Positions 40,362-49,071 of a stretch of DNA of 64,000 nucleotides are shown piece by piece (the first letter of the stretch is position 1; the number at the start of each line of letters is the position of its first letter). The notes beneath the pieces are model-generated. The model saw only the letters and a list, made by a program, of their open reading frames with translations, made no database searches and was not told the DNA's origin. The position numbers were made by a program, and so were the translations under genes. The stretch comes from Natronospira proteinivora (GTDB lineage: Bacteria > Pseudomonadota > Gammaproteobacteria > Natronospirales > Natronospiraceae). The stretch covers positions 682,001 through 746,000 of the forward strand of contig NZ_JALJYF010000002.1 in assembly GCF_024170465.1 (NCBI RefSeq), read 5' to 3'.

Positions 40362-40420
40362 GGCGCGCCCAACGTCGCTGCGTTCAATCGCTCACCATTC
40401 ACGAGCAGCCGGGCCGGCAT

Positions 40421-42163
40421 TCATCGCCGCCCTGGCCGCCGCATGTCACGGATCTGGCCCTGGTATTCCCGGGTCATGTCATCCCACTGGCGCTCATCTT
40501 CCACCACCACCGGGCGCAGCAGGATGACCAGTTCGGTCTTGGCCTCCCGCTGACGGGTCTGGCGGAAGAGATGACCCAGCACCGGGATATCGCCGAGGAT
40601 GGGCGTGCGGAACGTTTCATCCCGCATCTGGTTCTGCATCAAGCCGCCAATCACCACGATCTGGCCACTGCTGGCGCGAACGATGCTGTCCGATTCCCGC
40701 ACTTCGCTCAATGCCAGGGGCAGGCTGTCGGTTTCCCCGCCCACGGTCAGGTCCTTGCGCTGGTCGGTGACCTGACTGACGGTGGGATGGATGTGCAGGG
40801 TGACATCATTGTTGGCGCTGATCTGGGGGGTCACATCCAGGGCAATCCCCGAGAAGAAGGGGGTGAGTTCCACATTGCGCTGGGAGCTGGCCCCGGCGGC
40901 GCCAAAGGTGCCACCGGACTGAATGCCGGTAACGAAGAACTCGTCACTGCCCACTTTGATCACCGCTTTCTGATTATTCACCGTCGAAACCCGGGGACTG
41001 GACAGGACCCGAGTCTCGCCCTGGCGAGACAGCAACTCCACAAAGGCACGAAAATCATTGCCGATATTCAGAGTGGCGGCAAAGGTCCCACCAATGGATT
41101 CGGTGGTCATGCCTTCCAGGGCATCCCCGGGATTAAGGCTTCGAGCGGTACCACGAATCGAGGAGACCCCGTCCTCGAAGAGATCCGGGCCGCCGGTCTG
41201 GCCAATGAAGGCGGCATCATCGCCATCCGAGTACAGACCGCCCCAGTTGATGCCGGAACGGAATTCATCCCGCAGCTCCACTTCCAGAATCTTGGCCTCC
41301 AGCACCACCTGACGACCCACACTTTCCTGGATGGTGGCCAGGTATTCCTGGATCTCGCGAAGCTCGGCGGGCAGGGCGCGGACCGCAACGGTGCCGGATT
41401 GGGGGTTGAGTATGACCCGACTACCATCCCGATCGGCCACGATGGCCTCCAGGGTGGATTCGATATCCGCCCAGAAATCGGATTTGGACTCGGTTTCAAT
41501 GCGAGTGCCGGTGGTGCGATCGCTCTGATCTCCCCCACCGCTTCCGCCAAAGCCCCGGGTGCCGCCAAAACCACCACTGCGCTGGCCCGTGTGACCATCA
41601 CTGACCGAACCGGAGCTCACCCGGGTGCTGGAAGAGCCTTCCCGGGTAATGGTCAGGTAATCCACGGTGAACACCCGCGTCTGCAGGCCGGCGGGACGAA
41701 CCAGATAGCCACCGGCCAATTCCCGATATTCATAGCCATAGGCCGCTTCAACGGCCTCCATCACTTCCGGGATGGTCACATTGCGAAGACTGAGGCTTAT
41801 CCGGCCTTCCACAGCATCGTCCACGATCATGTTGTAGTCGGTGTCTTCCACCAGGCCCATGAAGAAGGTTTCCGCATCCACATTACGCACGGAAATATCG
41901 AAACGATCTTCCTCCTCGGCTGGCGCGCGCCGACTACGACGTTCCTCCTCCCCGGGCAGCAGGGCCTCGGAAACTTCCGCCGGCGGACTGCGTTCCTCGG
42001 TGGCCCGCAGGCTGTCCTCCAGCACGTCATCCATGCGCTGGCGGGTATCTTCACCGAAGGGCTGTGCGCAGGCGCCCAGCACCAGGCTTAAGCCAATGCC
42101 CAGTACCACCAGACCCGTCTTGAAACGGTATTGTTCGATCATGCCATTCCTCGAATACTTCAT
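40421..42163 (-). CDS. mshL: MSHA secretin lipoprotein MshL
   Basis: 580 residues. ATG 42163 overlaps the mshK stop (ATGA), but ATG 42142 has a better GAGGA site and places the signal peptide directly at the N-terminus; either may be used. The lipobox is LGAC. A secretin N-terminal (STN) domain follows, then a Gly/Ser-rich loop (about 175-215), an N1/N3-like domain, and the secretin pore region ending in LVILLRPVVVEDERQW. It forms the outer-membrane pore for the pilus. Confidence 0.94.
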   Translation of the reverse strand: MKYSRNGMIEQYRFKTGLVVLGIGLSLVLGACAQPFGEDTRQRMDDVLEDSLRATEERSPPAEVSEALLPGEEERRSRRAPAEEEDRFDISVRNVDAETFFMGLVEDTDYNMIVDDAVEGRISLSLRNVTIPEVMEAVEAAYGYEYRELAGGYLVRPAGLQTRVFTVDYLTITREGSSSTRVSSGSVSDGHTGQRSGGFGGTRGFGGSGGGDQSDRTTGTRIETESKSDFWADIESTLEAIVADRDGSRVILNPQSGTVAVRALPAELREIQEYLATIQESVGRQVVLEAKILEVELRDEFRSGINWGGLYSDGDDAAFIGQTGGPDLFEDGVSSIRGTARSLNPGDALEGMTTESIGGTFAATLNIGNDFRAFVELLSRQGETRVLSSPRVSTVNNQKAVIKVGSDEFFVTGIQSGGTFGAAGASSQRNVELTPFFSGIALDVTPQISANNDVTLHIHPTVSQVTDQRKDLTVGGETDSLPLALSEVRESDSIVRASSGQIVVIGGLMQNQMRDETFRTPILGDIPVLGHLFRQTRQREAKTELVILLRPVVVEDERQWDDMTREYQGQIRDMRRPGRR

Positions 42164-42519
42164 TGGCTGCTACTCCGGGAAATGCCCAGATTGCTGCTCA
42201 GGCTGAGTGTTTCCTGGCCGCGGGCGTGGCGGATCACCACGCCACCGGCATCGATTCTTATCAGTCGGGCCCCGTCCACCGATTCCCCCACCCGCAGCAC
42301 CTGACCATTGATCACGGCCAGACGGCGATTCTCGGCAATCAGTACGGAGGTGAGAGTCCAGTCGCTTAGCGGACTGGGCTCAGCTATCTGCTGAGACTGG
42401 GCCGGTGGCCGCATGGGATCATCCACCTCGGCCAGGGCAGCCATTGGCGTGAGCAGACTGAGGCCAAGCATCAGGGCTACACAACGGAGGCATCGGCTGT
42501 GGAATGGAATATCAAACAC
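42160..42519 (-). CDS. mshK: MSHA biogenesis protein MshK
   Basis: 119 residues. An N-terminal signal peptide (ALMLGLSLLTPMAALA) precedes a small domain, DPMRPPAQ ... LTSVLIAENRRLAVINGQVLRVGESV, resembling PilP/GspC-like periplasmic linkers. It likely bridges the inner-membrane complex and the MshL secretin. It overlaps mshJ by eight bases. Confidence 0.85.
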   Translation of the reverse strand: MFDIPFHSRCLRCVALMLGLSLLTPMAALAEVDDPMRPPAQSQQIAEPSPLSDWTLTSVLIAENRRLAVINGQVLRVGESVDGARLIRIDAGGVVIRHARGQETLSLSSNLGISRSSSQ

Positions 42520-43162
42520 CGATCCAGCCCTCCCTCAGACTCAGGGTATGCACCACCAGCACAATACGATTGTCCGGGTATCGTTCCATGCTGATTTTCA
42601 GCCGCCCCCAGAAAAGATTGGAGTCCAAACCTTCCAGGACCCGCAGATAGGCCAGGGTGTCACTGAAACTGCCCGTCAATTCCATGCGAACCCCGTGGCG
42701 ATAGATATTACCCACGCCACTCAGCTCATCGTCATCCAGCAAGGGACGGGCGGACAAGGCCTGCAGGCTGCGCAGCTCCAAGCCCGACTGGCGATCCAGC
42801 ATCTGTTCCAACACCCCGGCCATGCGCACCGGCTCCACCAGATCACCAGTCAGGTCATCCAGGCGCTCATCCAGCTCGGCCAAGTCGGATTGCAGTTCGG
42901 CCAGGCGAGCCCGATACTCGGCATCCGGGTCTTGCTCACGGGCGCGCACCATCTCGGCAATGGCATTGTTGGCCTGGCTGATGCGCTCGCGCAGGTCCTG
43001 GATCTCGGTCTCAGTCTGGGCTTGACGCTCCGACAGGGGCTCCATGAACAGGGTATTCCAGAGAAAGGCCACCACTGCGGCCGCTGCGAGAAACACCAGC
43101 ACCCGCTCCCGAAGGCTCAAGGCATTGATCCGGTCCCGAAGCTTGTCCAGCTGCGCCTTCAT
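42512..43162 (-). CDS. mshJ: MSHA biogenesis protein MshJ (PilO-like)
   Basis: 216 residues. A cytoplasmic start, one membrane helix (about 21-40), a coiled coil rich in Arg/Glu (about 42-110) and a ferredoxin-like periplasmic domain match the PilO/GspM type. It partners with the PilN-like protein to form the inner-membrane alignment complex. It overlaps both neighbours. Confidence 0.86.
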   Translation of the reverse strand: MKAQLDKLRDRINALSLRERVLVFLAAAAVVAFLWNTLFMEPLSERQAQTETEIQDLRERISQANNAIAEMVRAREQDPDAEYRARLAELQSDLAELDERLDDLTGDLVEPVRMAGVLEQMLDRQSGLELRSLQALSARPLLDDDELSGVGNIYRHGVRMELTGSFSDTLAYLRVLEGLDSNLFWGRLKISMERYPDNRIVLVVHTLSLREGWIGV

Positions 43163-43782
43163 GGTCGATCCTCCCCGTCCTCATCCGGGCGGGTGGAGAG
43201 GCGGAACTCCAGTACCGAGCCGCCCTCCGACAGCTCGGCGCGATCCATTCTCAGGGTCCGGAAATCGGTGCCGGCATAGCTGGGTTCATCGGACAGACGT
43301 TGAAGATAGATGGGCATTTGTTCAGCCTGACGGGTGCGCCCCCGCAGGCTGATATGCTGGCCGCCCTCTTCCAGGCTGATATGAGTCAGCCAAACCGGAT
43401 CAATGCGCTGGCGGCCCAAGGCTTCCAGGTAACGGGAAAATCCCTGCTGCTGACCCAGCTCCCCGTTCCGCAGGACATTCAGGGCCTGTTCCTTGACTGC
43501 TCGCTCGGCCTCACTGTCCTGAACCGCCCGGCGCAGGGCCGGGCTCTCCTCCCGGGGCGGCAGGGTCTCTTCCAATGATGACAGACGGGCCAGGGCCTCG
43601 GTCTCCTGATTCTGAAGATGGTCCACGCGCTCAGCCATCTGGGCATAACGCCACTGACTCCAAACCGTCATCAGAGCCAGACCCAGGATCAACAGGCCCA
43701 GCATCATTAACATGGTTTCAGCAGAAAAGACCTTGCGCTGGCGCCGGAAGATGGGCTGGTAAAGATTGATGTTCTGATTCAC
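43159..43782 (-). CDS. MSHA PilN-like protein (MshI2)
   Basis: 207 residues. The cytoplasmic N-terminus MNQNINLYQPIFRRQRKVFS is the PilN-type peptide that binds the PilM-like protein. One helix (about 26-46), a coiled coil and a small periplasmic domain follow. It is a member of the MshI-I2-J alignment set and is coupled by four-base overlaps to mshI and mshJ. Confidence 0.87.
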   Translation of the reverse strand: MNQNINLYQPIFRRQRKVFSAETMLMMLGLLILGLALMTVWSQWRYAQMAERVDHLQNQETEALARLSSLEETLPPREESPALRRAVQDSEAERAVKEQALNVLRNGELGQQQGFSRYLEALGRQRIDPVWLTHISLEEGGQHISLRGRTRQAEQMPIYLQRLSDEPSYAGTDFRTLRMDRAELSEGGSVLEFRLSTRPDEDGEDRP

Positions 43783-44732
43783 AGCGCCACCTCCTCTTTT
43801 CGAAGCGCTGCGCCCAGGGCCAGCAGACAGCGCGCCTGAAGGGGCTTTTCCATGGGGATTTCGGACTCCAGCAGTTCATTCAGGTCCACTTGCTGGACAT
43901 TGACCCCGAGGCTGGATTCCAGATGCTCGGCCACGAAGGGCAGCTCCACCGCCATGGGCATCAGGGCGATACTTCCCACCGGGGGCTGCTTGAAGTGGCT
44001 GTCGTAATAATCCAGGGAACGTTGCAGTTCCAGGGCGATGGTTTCCATCAGCAGGGTGCGCTCGTCTACGGAAGCCGCCGCCAATTGATCTTCACCCACT
44101 TCGAAACTGCGAGCCAGGAACAAGGTACCCTGGCGGCTGATAATGATCAGGCCATGATTTACCCCGATATAAAGAGTCGCCAGGCCACGCACATCCCCGT
44201 CCAGCAGGGCCGCCACATTGCGCACCGCCATCTCCGGCAGATCAATGACCTTGAGCTTGAGGCCGGCGCCGGATACGCCATCGATGATTTCCTTAAGGCG
44301 GGGGCTCTTGGCCGCCACCGCATACATCAGTCGTCCGGCCTGACTCTTCTGGTCGGGGATTTCAAAAACATCAATGGTGGCATCATCCACATGGAACCGG
44401 ATCAGGTCCTTGATTCGCCAGCGGATGGCTGAACGCAGTTCTTCGGGGGGCACATCGGGGGCTTCCACCAGCATCAACTGGTAGTGGTCACTGTCTGCCA
44501 GGACGGAGGCCGGTGTCCGGGACAGACCATGATCACCCACTAGCTTTTCCAGTCGGCGCCAGCGGTCATCACCGGCCCTGGGTCCGGCCTGTGCCTGGGC
44601 CAGGGCCTTGACCATGGGCACGTCCCCCGCGCCACGCTCGACGCAGGCCAGGCTGATACCGCTCTCGGATACCACCGCACCCGCCAGTCGCCGGTCGCGT
44701 TTGTGGTTTCTTAAAAATGACAGCAGGGGCAA
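43779..44732 (-). CDS. mshI: MSHA biogenesis protein MshI (PilM/actin-like)
   Basis: 317 residues with a TTG start at 44732 preceded by a GGGAG site. The fold is actin-like, with VSESGISLACVERG (phosphate-1-like) and LYIGVNHGLIIISRQG (phosphate-2-like). It should bind the PilN-type protein at the cytoplasmic face. It is the first gene of the assembly operon; the usual mshH is not present upstream. Confidence 0.9.
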   Translation of the reverse strand: MPLLSFLRNHKRDRRLAGAVVSESGISLACVERGAGDVPMVKALAQAQAGPRAGDDRWRRLEKLVGDHGLSRTPASVLADSDHYQLMLVEAPDVPPEELRSAIRWRIKDLIRFHVDDATIDVFEIPDQKSQAGRLMYAVAAKSPRLKEIIDGVSGAGLKLKVIDLPEMAVRNVAALLDGDVRGLATLYIGVNHGLIIISRQGTLFLARSFEVGEDQLAAASVDERTLLMETIALELQRSLDYYDSHFKQPPVGSIALMPMAVELPFVAEHLESSLGVNVQQVDLNELLESEIPMEKPLQARCLLALGAALRKEEVAL

Positions 44733-45055
44733 AGCCTACACTCCCGGTGGCAACGGGGCGCTGAGGGGAAGGAGGGAATTCGGGCCACAGACCGGCATTC
44801 ACTCTTCGCGCAGTAACCGCGAGTGGATCTATCACCTCGCGAAGCCGCTTTGCATCCCTGCCGTCGGCGCGCCCCCCTGACGCCTCACACGTTAATTTAA
44901 CTTAATGTGGATGTCACACGGCAGAAATAATAATCCATTCACGACTGCAGTGTAAATCACTCTTTATCCATAATGTGGGATTTTCTCGGGTCATGAACAG
45001 GGAAGTGCGTCTCTCGTCAGCGGCGGGAAACCGTAACCGTGCTTCACACCTTGCA
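44733..45055 (-). promoter_or_regulatory. MSHA operon promoter and structured leader
   Basis: A 323-base spacer upstream of mshI. The minus strand has TTTACA (44951-44956), 18 bases, then TATTAT (44927-44932), a good sigma-70 candidate. The leader of about 190 bases contains two hairpins that cannot form together: CTTCGCG/CGCGAAG (44838-44844 with 44804-44810) and CGCGAG/CTCGCG (44836-44841 with 44818-44823). Both lie inside an outer CGGCA/TGCCG pair. An AT-rich TTAA-repeat tract lies near 44890-44905. No gene is supported here. Confidence 0.55.
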
Positions 45056-46009
45056 TCAGGGCAGCTGCAGGGTCCCCACCAGCTCGGAAACCGAGGCCAT
45101 GCCATGGCGGTCCAGATAATCGGCGATGCCGGCATTAATTCGCTGGCAGGCGTGAGGCTCATAAAAGAGTGTGGTGCCCACCCCCACCGCACTGGCACCG
45201 GCAATCATGAACTCCAGTGCATCCTGAGCGTTTTGAATGCCGCCCTGGCCCAGAATGGGAATGTTTTTCGGTCCCGCCACCTGATAGACCTGATGCACCT
45301 TGAGCAGGGCAATGGGCTTGATGGCGGGGCCGGACAACCCTCCCTGGACATTGCCGATTACCGGCCGCCGGGCCTCGGCATTGATAGCCATGCCGGAGAC
45401 GGTGTTGATCACCGCCAGGGCATCGGTGCCGGCCTCAATGCAATAGGCGGCGTTGCGTGCGATATCGGTTTGATTGGGAGAGAGTTTGGTAATCAGGGGT
45501 TTGTCGGTCTCGGCACGAACCGCTTCCACCACCCGGGCGGACATTTCGGGCACATTACCGAACTGGACCCCACCCTCCTTCACATTGGGGCAGGAGATAT
45601 TGATCTCCATGGCGTCGATGGGTGAATCATGAAAACGCCGCGCCACCTGGGCATACTCTTCAATGGTGGAGCCACAGACATTGGCAATAAATCGGGTTTC
45701 AGCAAAATCCAGGGTGGGCAGAATCTCGTCCACCACATGATCCACCCCGGGATTCTGCAGACCGATGGCATTGAGCATGCCCTCGGGAGTCTCGTAAATC
45801 CGGTGGGGCGGGTTGCCCAGGCGAGGCTGGCCAGTGGTGCCCTTCAGGCAGATGCCACCCACGTCCCGGTTGGAAAACCCCGCCACCCGGGTATATTCCT
45901 CGCCAAAGCCCACACAACCGGACAACAGCACCAGGGGTGAGGCAAAATCCAGTCCGCAGAAACGGCTGGCCAGGGATTGGGGCACACGGGGCTCGCTGGT
46001 CTGGGTCAT
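45056..46009 (-). CDS. pyrD: Class 1B-like dihydroorotate dehydrogenase (PyrD catalytic subunit)
   Basis: 317 residues. This FMN TIM barrel has LVLLSGCVGFGEEY at the front, the catalytic-Cys motif NISCPNVKEGG, KLSPNQTD, and a C-terminal GGIQNAQDALEFMIAGASAVGVGT phosphate site. The Cys and the lack of an N-terminal amphipathic membrane helix place it with class 1 (soluble) enzymes, unlike the quinone-linked class 2 form usual in gammaproteobacteria. No PyrK electron-transfer subunit is next to it. A related dihydropyrimidine or other DHOD-like oxidoreductase role is possible. Confidence 0.82.
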   Translation of the reverse strand: MTQTSEPRVPQSLASRFCGLDFASPLVLLSGCVGFGEEYTRVAGFSNRDVGGICLKGTTGQPRLGNPPHRIYETPEGMLNAIGLQNPGVDHVVDEILPTLDFAETRFIANVCGSTIEEYAQVARRFHDSPIDAMEINISCPNVKEGGVQFGNVPEMSARVVEAVRAETDKPLITKLSPNQTDIARNAAYCIEAGTDALAVINTVSGMAINAEARRPVIGNVQGGLSGPAIKPIALLKVHQVYQVAGPKNIPILGQGGIQNAQDALEFMIAGASAVGVGTTLFYEPHACQRINAGIADYLDRHGMASVSELVGTLQLP

Positions 46010-46032
46010 CTCGCAACCTTGAGGGACACTGA

Positions 46033-46488
46033 ATGTTTCACATTGTACTGTATGAACCGGAGATTCCGCCCAATACCGGTAATGTCATGCGGCTGGCCGC
46101 CAACACCGGCGCCTCCCTGCATCTGCTGCATCCCCTGGGCTTCACCATGGATGCCAAGGCGCTGCGTCGGGGGGGACTGGATTATCGGGACAGCGCCGTG
46201 GTTCGGGAACATGCAGACTTTGCGGCTTTCATGGACTCCGTCCAGCCGGAACGCGTCTTCGCACTATCGAGCAAAGTCAGCCGCCCCCTGCATGAACAGC
46301 GCTTCAAACCCGGAGATGCCTTTCTGTTCGGCCCCGAGACCCGCGGCCTGCCCGCGGAGATCCTGGCCCATCCAGCGATCGCCCAATGCCTGAAGATTCC
46401 CATGAAACCTGGTAACCGCTCTCTGAACCTGGGCAATGCTGTGGCCGTCACCGTTTACGAAGCCTGGCGGCAAAACGGCTTTGCCTAA
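46033..46488 (+). CDS. trmL: tRNA (cytidine(34)-2'-O)-methyltransferase
   Basis: 151 residues. This SPOUT-family methyltransferase starts MFHIVLYEPEIPPNTGNVMRL, with FLFGPETRGLP and a C-terminal knot KIPMKPGNRSLNLGNAVAVTVYE. It methylates the wobble nucleotide of tRNA-Leu isoacceptors. It is convergent with gpsA. Confidence 0.95.
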   Translation: MFHIVLYEPEIPPNTGNVMRLAANTGASLHLLHPLGFTMDAKALRRGGLDYRDSAVVREHADFAAFMDSVQPERVFALSSKVSRPLHEQRFKPGDAFLFGPETRGLPAEILAHPAIAQCLKIPMKPGNRSLNLGNAVAVTVYEAWRQNGFA

Positions 46489-46508
46489 GCACTACAGAAT
46501 CCGCCGGC

Positions 46509-47519
46509 CTAGCCCTCTTCCTCGGTCCGGGACCGATTAAGCAGGGACTCGGCGGCCAACCGGGGACTAACACCGTCATAGACCATGGCGTGAACCTGGG
46601 CGGCGATGGGCAGATCGATTCCCAACTGTTCGCCCAGGCGTCGAACCTCGGCAGCCGCCAGGGCCCCTTCCACCAGTCCGATTTCGGACTTGGCCTGCTC
46701 CACGCTACGACCGGCCGCCAGAGCCAGGCCGAAGCGCCGATTGCGGGATTGATCATCCGTGCAGGTGAGCACCAGGTCGCCCATGCCGGCCAGGCCGGTG
46801 AGGGTCTGGGCCCGACCACCCAGGGCCTCGCCCAATCGCATCATCTCGGCCAGCCCCCGGGTAATCAGCGCCACACGGGCATTGGCACCAAAGCCCAGGC
46901 CATCCGAGACCCCGGCCCCGATGGCGATGACATTCTTCACGGCCCCGCCCACCTCGGCACCGATCACGTCATCACTGGTATAAGCCCGGAACTGCTCACC
47001 ATGAAGCGTGGCAGCCAGATCATCGGCCAATGCCGTATCGCTGGCGGCCACGGTCATGGCCGTGGGCTGGCCCCGGCCGACTTCGGCGGCGAAGGTGGGG
47101 CCGGTCAGAACCGCCATGGGCAGGGCATCGCCCAGCACTTCGGCGACCACCGCCTCGGCCAGGCGCCCGGTGCCCGGCTCAAAGCCCTTGGTGGCCCAGG
47201 CCAGGCGCAGACCAGGGATTGCCCGCTGGGCCAGCTGGCCCAACATCTCACGAAAGGCATGACTGGGCACGGCCACCAGCACATCCCTCACCCCATCCAG
47301 GGCCCGATCCAGATCCGGCTCGGCCTGAAGTGACGCGGGAAAAGCAGCCCCGGGAAGACGGCGGCGGTTTTCCCTCGCCTCAACCATCTCGGCGAGGTGT
47401 GCCGGGTCACGGCCCCACAGGCGCACCGAACGGCCACTTCGGGCCATCTGGATGGCCAGGGCCGTCCCCCAGGCGCCGGCACCCAGCACGGCAATGGGTT
47501 GGTCGGGTCGGGAAGTCAT
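46509..47519 (-). CDS. gpsA: Glycerol-3-phosphate dehydrogenase [NAD(P)+]
   Basis: 336 residues. The Rossmann motif GAGAWGTALAIQMA, TGPTFAAEVGRGQPTAM and GAVKNVIAIGAGVSDGLGFG (catalytic Lys region) identify GpsA, which makes sn-glycerol-3-phosphate for phospholipid synthesis. It begins 3 bases after secB, forming the yibN-grxC-secB-gpsA unit known from E. coli. Confidence 0.96.
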   Translation of the reverse strand: MTSRPDQPIAVLGAGAWGTALAIQMARSGRSVRLWGRDPAHLAEMVEARENRRRLPGAAFPASLQAEPDLDRALDGVRDVLVAVPSHAFREMLGQLAQRAIPGLRLAWATKGFEPGTGRLAEAVVAEVLGDALPMAVLTGPTFAAEVGRGQPTAMTVAASDTALADDLAATLHGEQFRAYTSDDVIGAEVGGAVKNVIAIGAGVSDGLGFGANARVALITRGLAEMMRLGEALGGRAQTLTGLAGMGDLVLTCTDDQSRNRRFGLALAAGRSVEQAKSEIGLVEGALAAAEVRRLGEQLGIDLPIAAQVHAMVYDGVSPRLAAESLLNRSRTEEEG

Positions 47520-47522
47520 GGC

Positions 47523-48029
47523 TCAGGCCTGCCCGCCGGACTCCTGAGCAGCGGCTTGCTGCTGCTCTTTCTGGCGATGACGCAAAAGGTCGAAATTCAC
47601 CGGTTGCAGACGTGGCGCCGGGAAGCCGCCGTTGGTAACCATGGTGGTGATCACTTCCCGGGCGTAGGGGTAGAGCTGAGCCGGGCAAAAGGCGCCCAGC
47701 ACGGCCTCCTTTTCTTCCCCGGTGAAACCATCCAGCTGGAACAGCCCGGATTGCTGCAGCTCAATCAGGAACACGGCTTTGTCTTCGTGGCGTGCTTCCA
47801 CTTCGATATTCAGAGTGACCTCATACAGACTCTCAGCGACTTGCGCGGCCCGATTACCCATATTCATGCTGAACTCCGGGGTCACCTGTTGAGTGAAAAT
47901 CTGCGGCGCCTGCGGTGATTCAAAGGAAAAATCCTTCACATAGATATTATGCAGCTGCACGTCCTTGCTGGCGGCGGCATCCTGTCCGCCAGCCTGGTTG
48001 TTGGCGTTGTCCTGCTTGTCTTCTGCCAT
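47523..48029 (-). CDS. secB: Protein-export chaperone SecB
   Basis: 168 residues. IYVKDFSFESPQAPQIF and the LDGFTGEEKEAVLGAFCPAQLYPYAREVI block are SecB hallmarks. A Gln/Asn/Ala-rich N-terminal tail and a Gln/Ala-rich C-terminal tail extend it slightly. It keeps preproteins unfolded and passes them to SecA. A strong GGGAGGT ribosome-binding site precedes the ATG. Confidence 0.96.
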   Translation of the reverse strand: MAEDKQDNANNQAGGQDAAASKDVQLHNIYVKDFSFESPQAPQIFTQQVTPEFSMNMGNRAAQVAESLYEVTLNIEVEARHEDKAVFLIELQQSGLFQLDGFTGEEKEAVLGAFCPAQLYPYAREVITTMVTNGGFPAPRLQPVNFDLLRHRQKEQQQAAAQESGGQA

Positions 48030-48080
48030 TATTACCTCCCGAGAAAAAATCAGTCCGGGCCCGACCTGGGGAACAGACCG

Positions 48081-48344
48081 CTATAAACCCAAACGCTTGT
48101 TCAGTTCGCCGACTCGCTCAAGGGCGGCCAGCTCGTCATAGCCGCCGATCCCTTCCCCCTGGATGAAGATTTGGGGCACGGTCCGACGGCCATCGGCTTT
48201 CTCGATCATCTCCTGACGGCGCTCCGGCGCCACCAGAATATCGATCTCTTCAAACGCCACTCCCTTTGCCTCCATCAGGGCCTTGGCTCTGACACAGAAA
48301 GGGCAGCTACGCTTGGAATACATCACCACGGGCTTTTCAGACAT
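48081..48344 (-). CDS. grxC: Glutaredoxin 3
   Basis: 87 residues with the redox motif CPFC in YSKRSCPFCVRAKALME, then the cis-Pro glutathione site TVPQIFIQGEGIGGYDELAAL. It reduces disulfides using glutathione. It lies 3 bases after the rhodanese-like gene and 51 bases before secB. Confidence 0.95.
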   Translation of the reverse strand: MSEKPVVMYSKRSCPFCVRAKALMEAKGVAFEEIDILVAPERRQEMIEKADGRRTVPQIFIQGEGIGGYDELAALERVGELNKRLGL

Positions 48345-48347
48345 GTA

Positions 48348-48788
48348 TCAACCCTTCTTTTTCAGCGGCAGGTTTTCCCGCTGCCAGGCGGTCAAGCCAC
48401 CCTTGAGGTTGTAGATCTCCACACCCAGCTCCTGTTTCACCAGCGCGGCGGCCGCCTTGCCGGCACCCATGCCCATGTCGTCATAAATCAGAATGGGCTG
48501 ACCCTTGGCCTTTTTGACCCGCTTGGCAATGTCATCGGCATGGGCCTCGATGCGGTCGACCGGATAATTGGCCGCTCCCGCGACATGGCCCTTGCGATAG
48601 GCATCCGGCTGGCGCACATCGATCACCACCGCACCATCATTGATCATGCGGGTAGCAGGGCCGGTTTCCACATCCTTGTAACCACGACTGGCCCGCCGAA
48701 TTTCAGTGAAGATGAAAACAAGCAGCAGGGTGATGAAAGCCATCACCAGCAAAGGATTCTGGCTGGCAAACTCGACAACTCTGTCCAT
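48348..48788 (-). CDS. Membrane-anchored rhodanese-fold protein lacking the active Cys (YibN-like)
   Basis: 146 residues from ATG 48788; an open frame to 48845 was not used. One N-terminal membrane helix (about 13-29) anchors a rhodanese domain ([26 protein letters not shown] ... [18 protein letters not shown]). Where the active-site Cys loop should be, the sequence is [12 protein letters not shown], with no Cys, so sulfurtransferase activity is not expected. It matches E. coli YibN in topology and in its place before grxC-secB-gpsA. Confidence 0.88.
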   Translation of the reverse strand: MDRVVEFASQNPLLVMAFITLLLVFIFTEIRRASRGYKDVETGPATRMINDGAVVIDVRQPDAYRKGHVAGAANYPVDRIEAHADDIAKRVKKAKGQPILIYDDMGMGAGKAAAALVKQELGVEIYNLKGGLTAWQRENLPLKKKG

Positions 48789-49071
48789 GACCGCAGGGGA
48801 CTCTCGCTTGCAGGAAATCCAGGCATCCGGCACCGCCGGAGCCACGAAAAGCGGGCATTATAACAGCCTGAAAATCGCCCGCAGCCCAGGTGAGTCCGGA
48901 CCCTGGGCGAAGGCTGGCCGGCCTGGAAAGGACAAATCGGGACGAGGACGGGATATTCGGGGGCCGCACTGGGATAAGCATGAGGCGACAATGGGCCGTA
49001 AACTTCCGAAACAGGGCTATTTTCAATACACTACACGCCCCTCCCAACCCGCATCACAGGCAGTGTCCGAC
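48789..49071. promoter_or_regulatory. Divergent promoter region of yibN-grxC-secB-gpsA and gpmI
   Basis: A perfect TATAAT (minus strand, 48857-48862) lies about 69 bases before the yibN-like start, with a poor -35. For gpmI, TTCCGA, 17 bases, then TACACT near 49027-49032 is a possible promoter. An upstream open frame joined to gpmI has no conserved content. Confidence 0.5.

Noticed and set aside
40571-42091. Plus-strand frame of 506 codons over mshL
   Set aside because: It is antisense to the secretin gene and has no recognisable domain.
44793-44870. GEMM-I c-di-GMP riboswitch upstream of mshI
   Set aside because: Only a GATGCAAAGC fragment matches; the conserved CACGCACAGGGCAAACC-type segment and GAAA tetraloop hairpin are not seen. 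It is kept only as a structured leader.
44914-44995. Small minus-strand frame (about 26 codons) upstream of mshI
   Set aside because: It covers the predicted promoter, has no ribosome-binding site, and its peptide shows no helix or conserved pattern.
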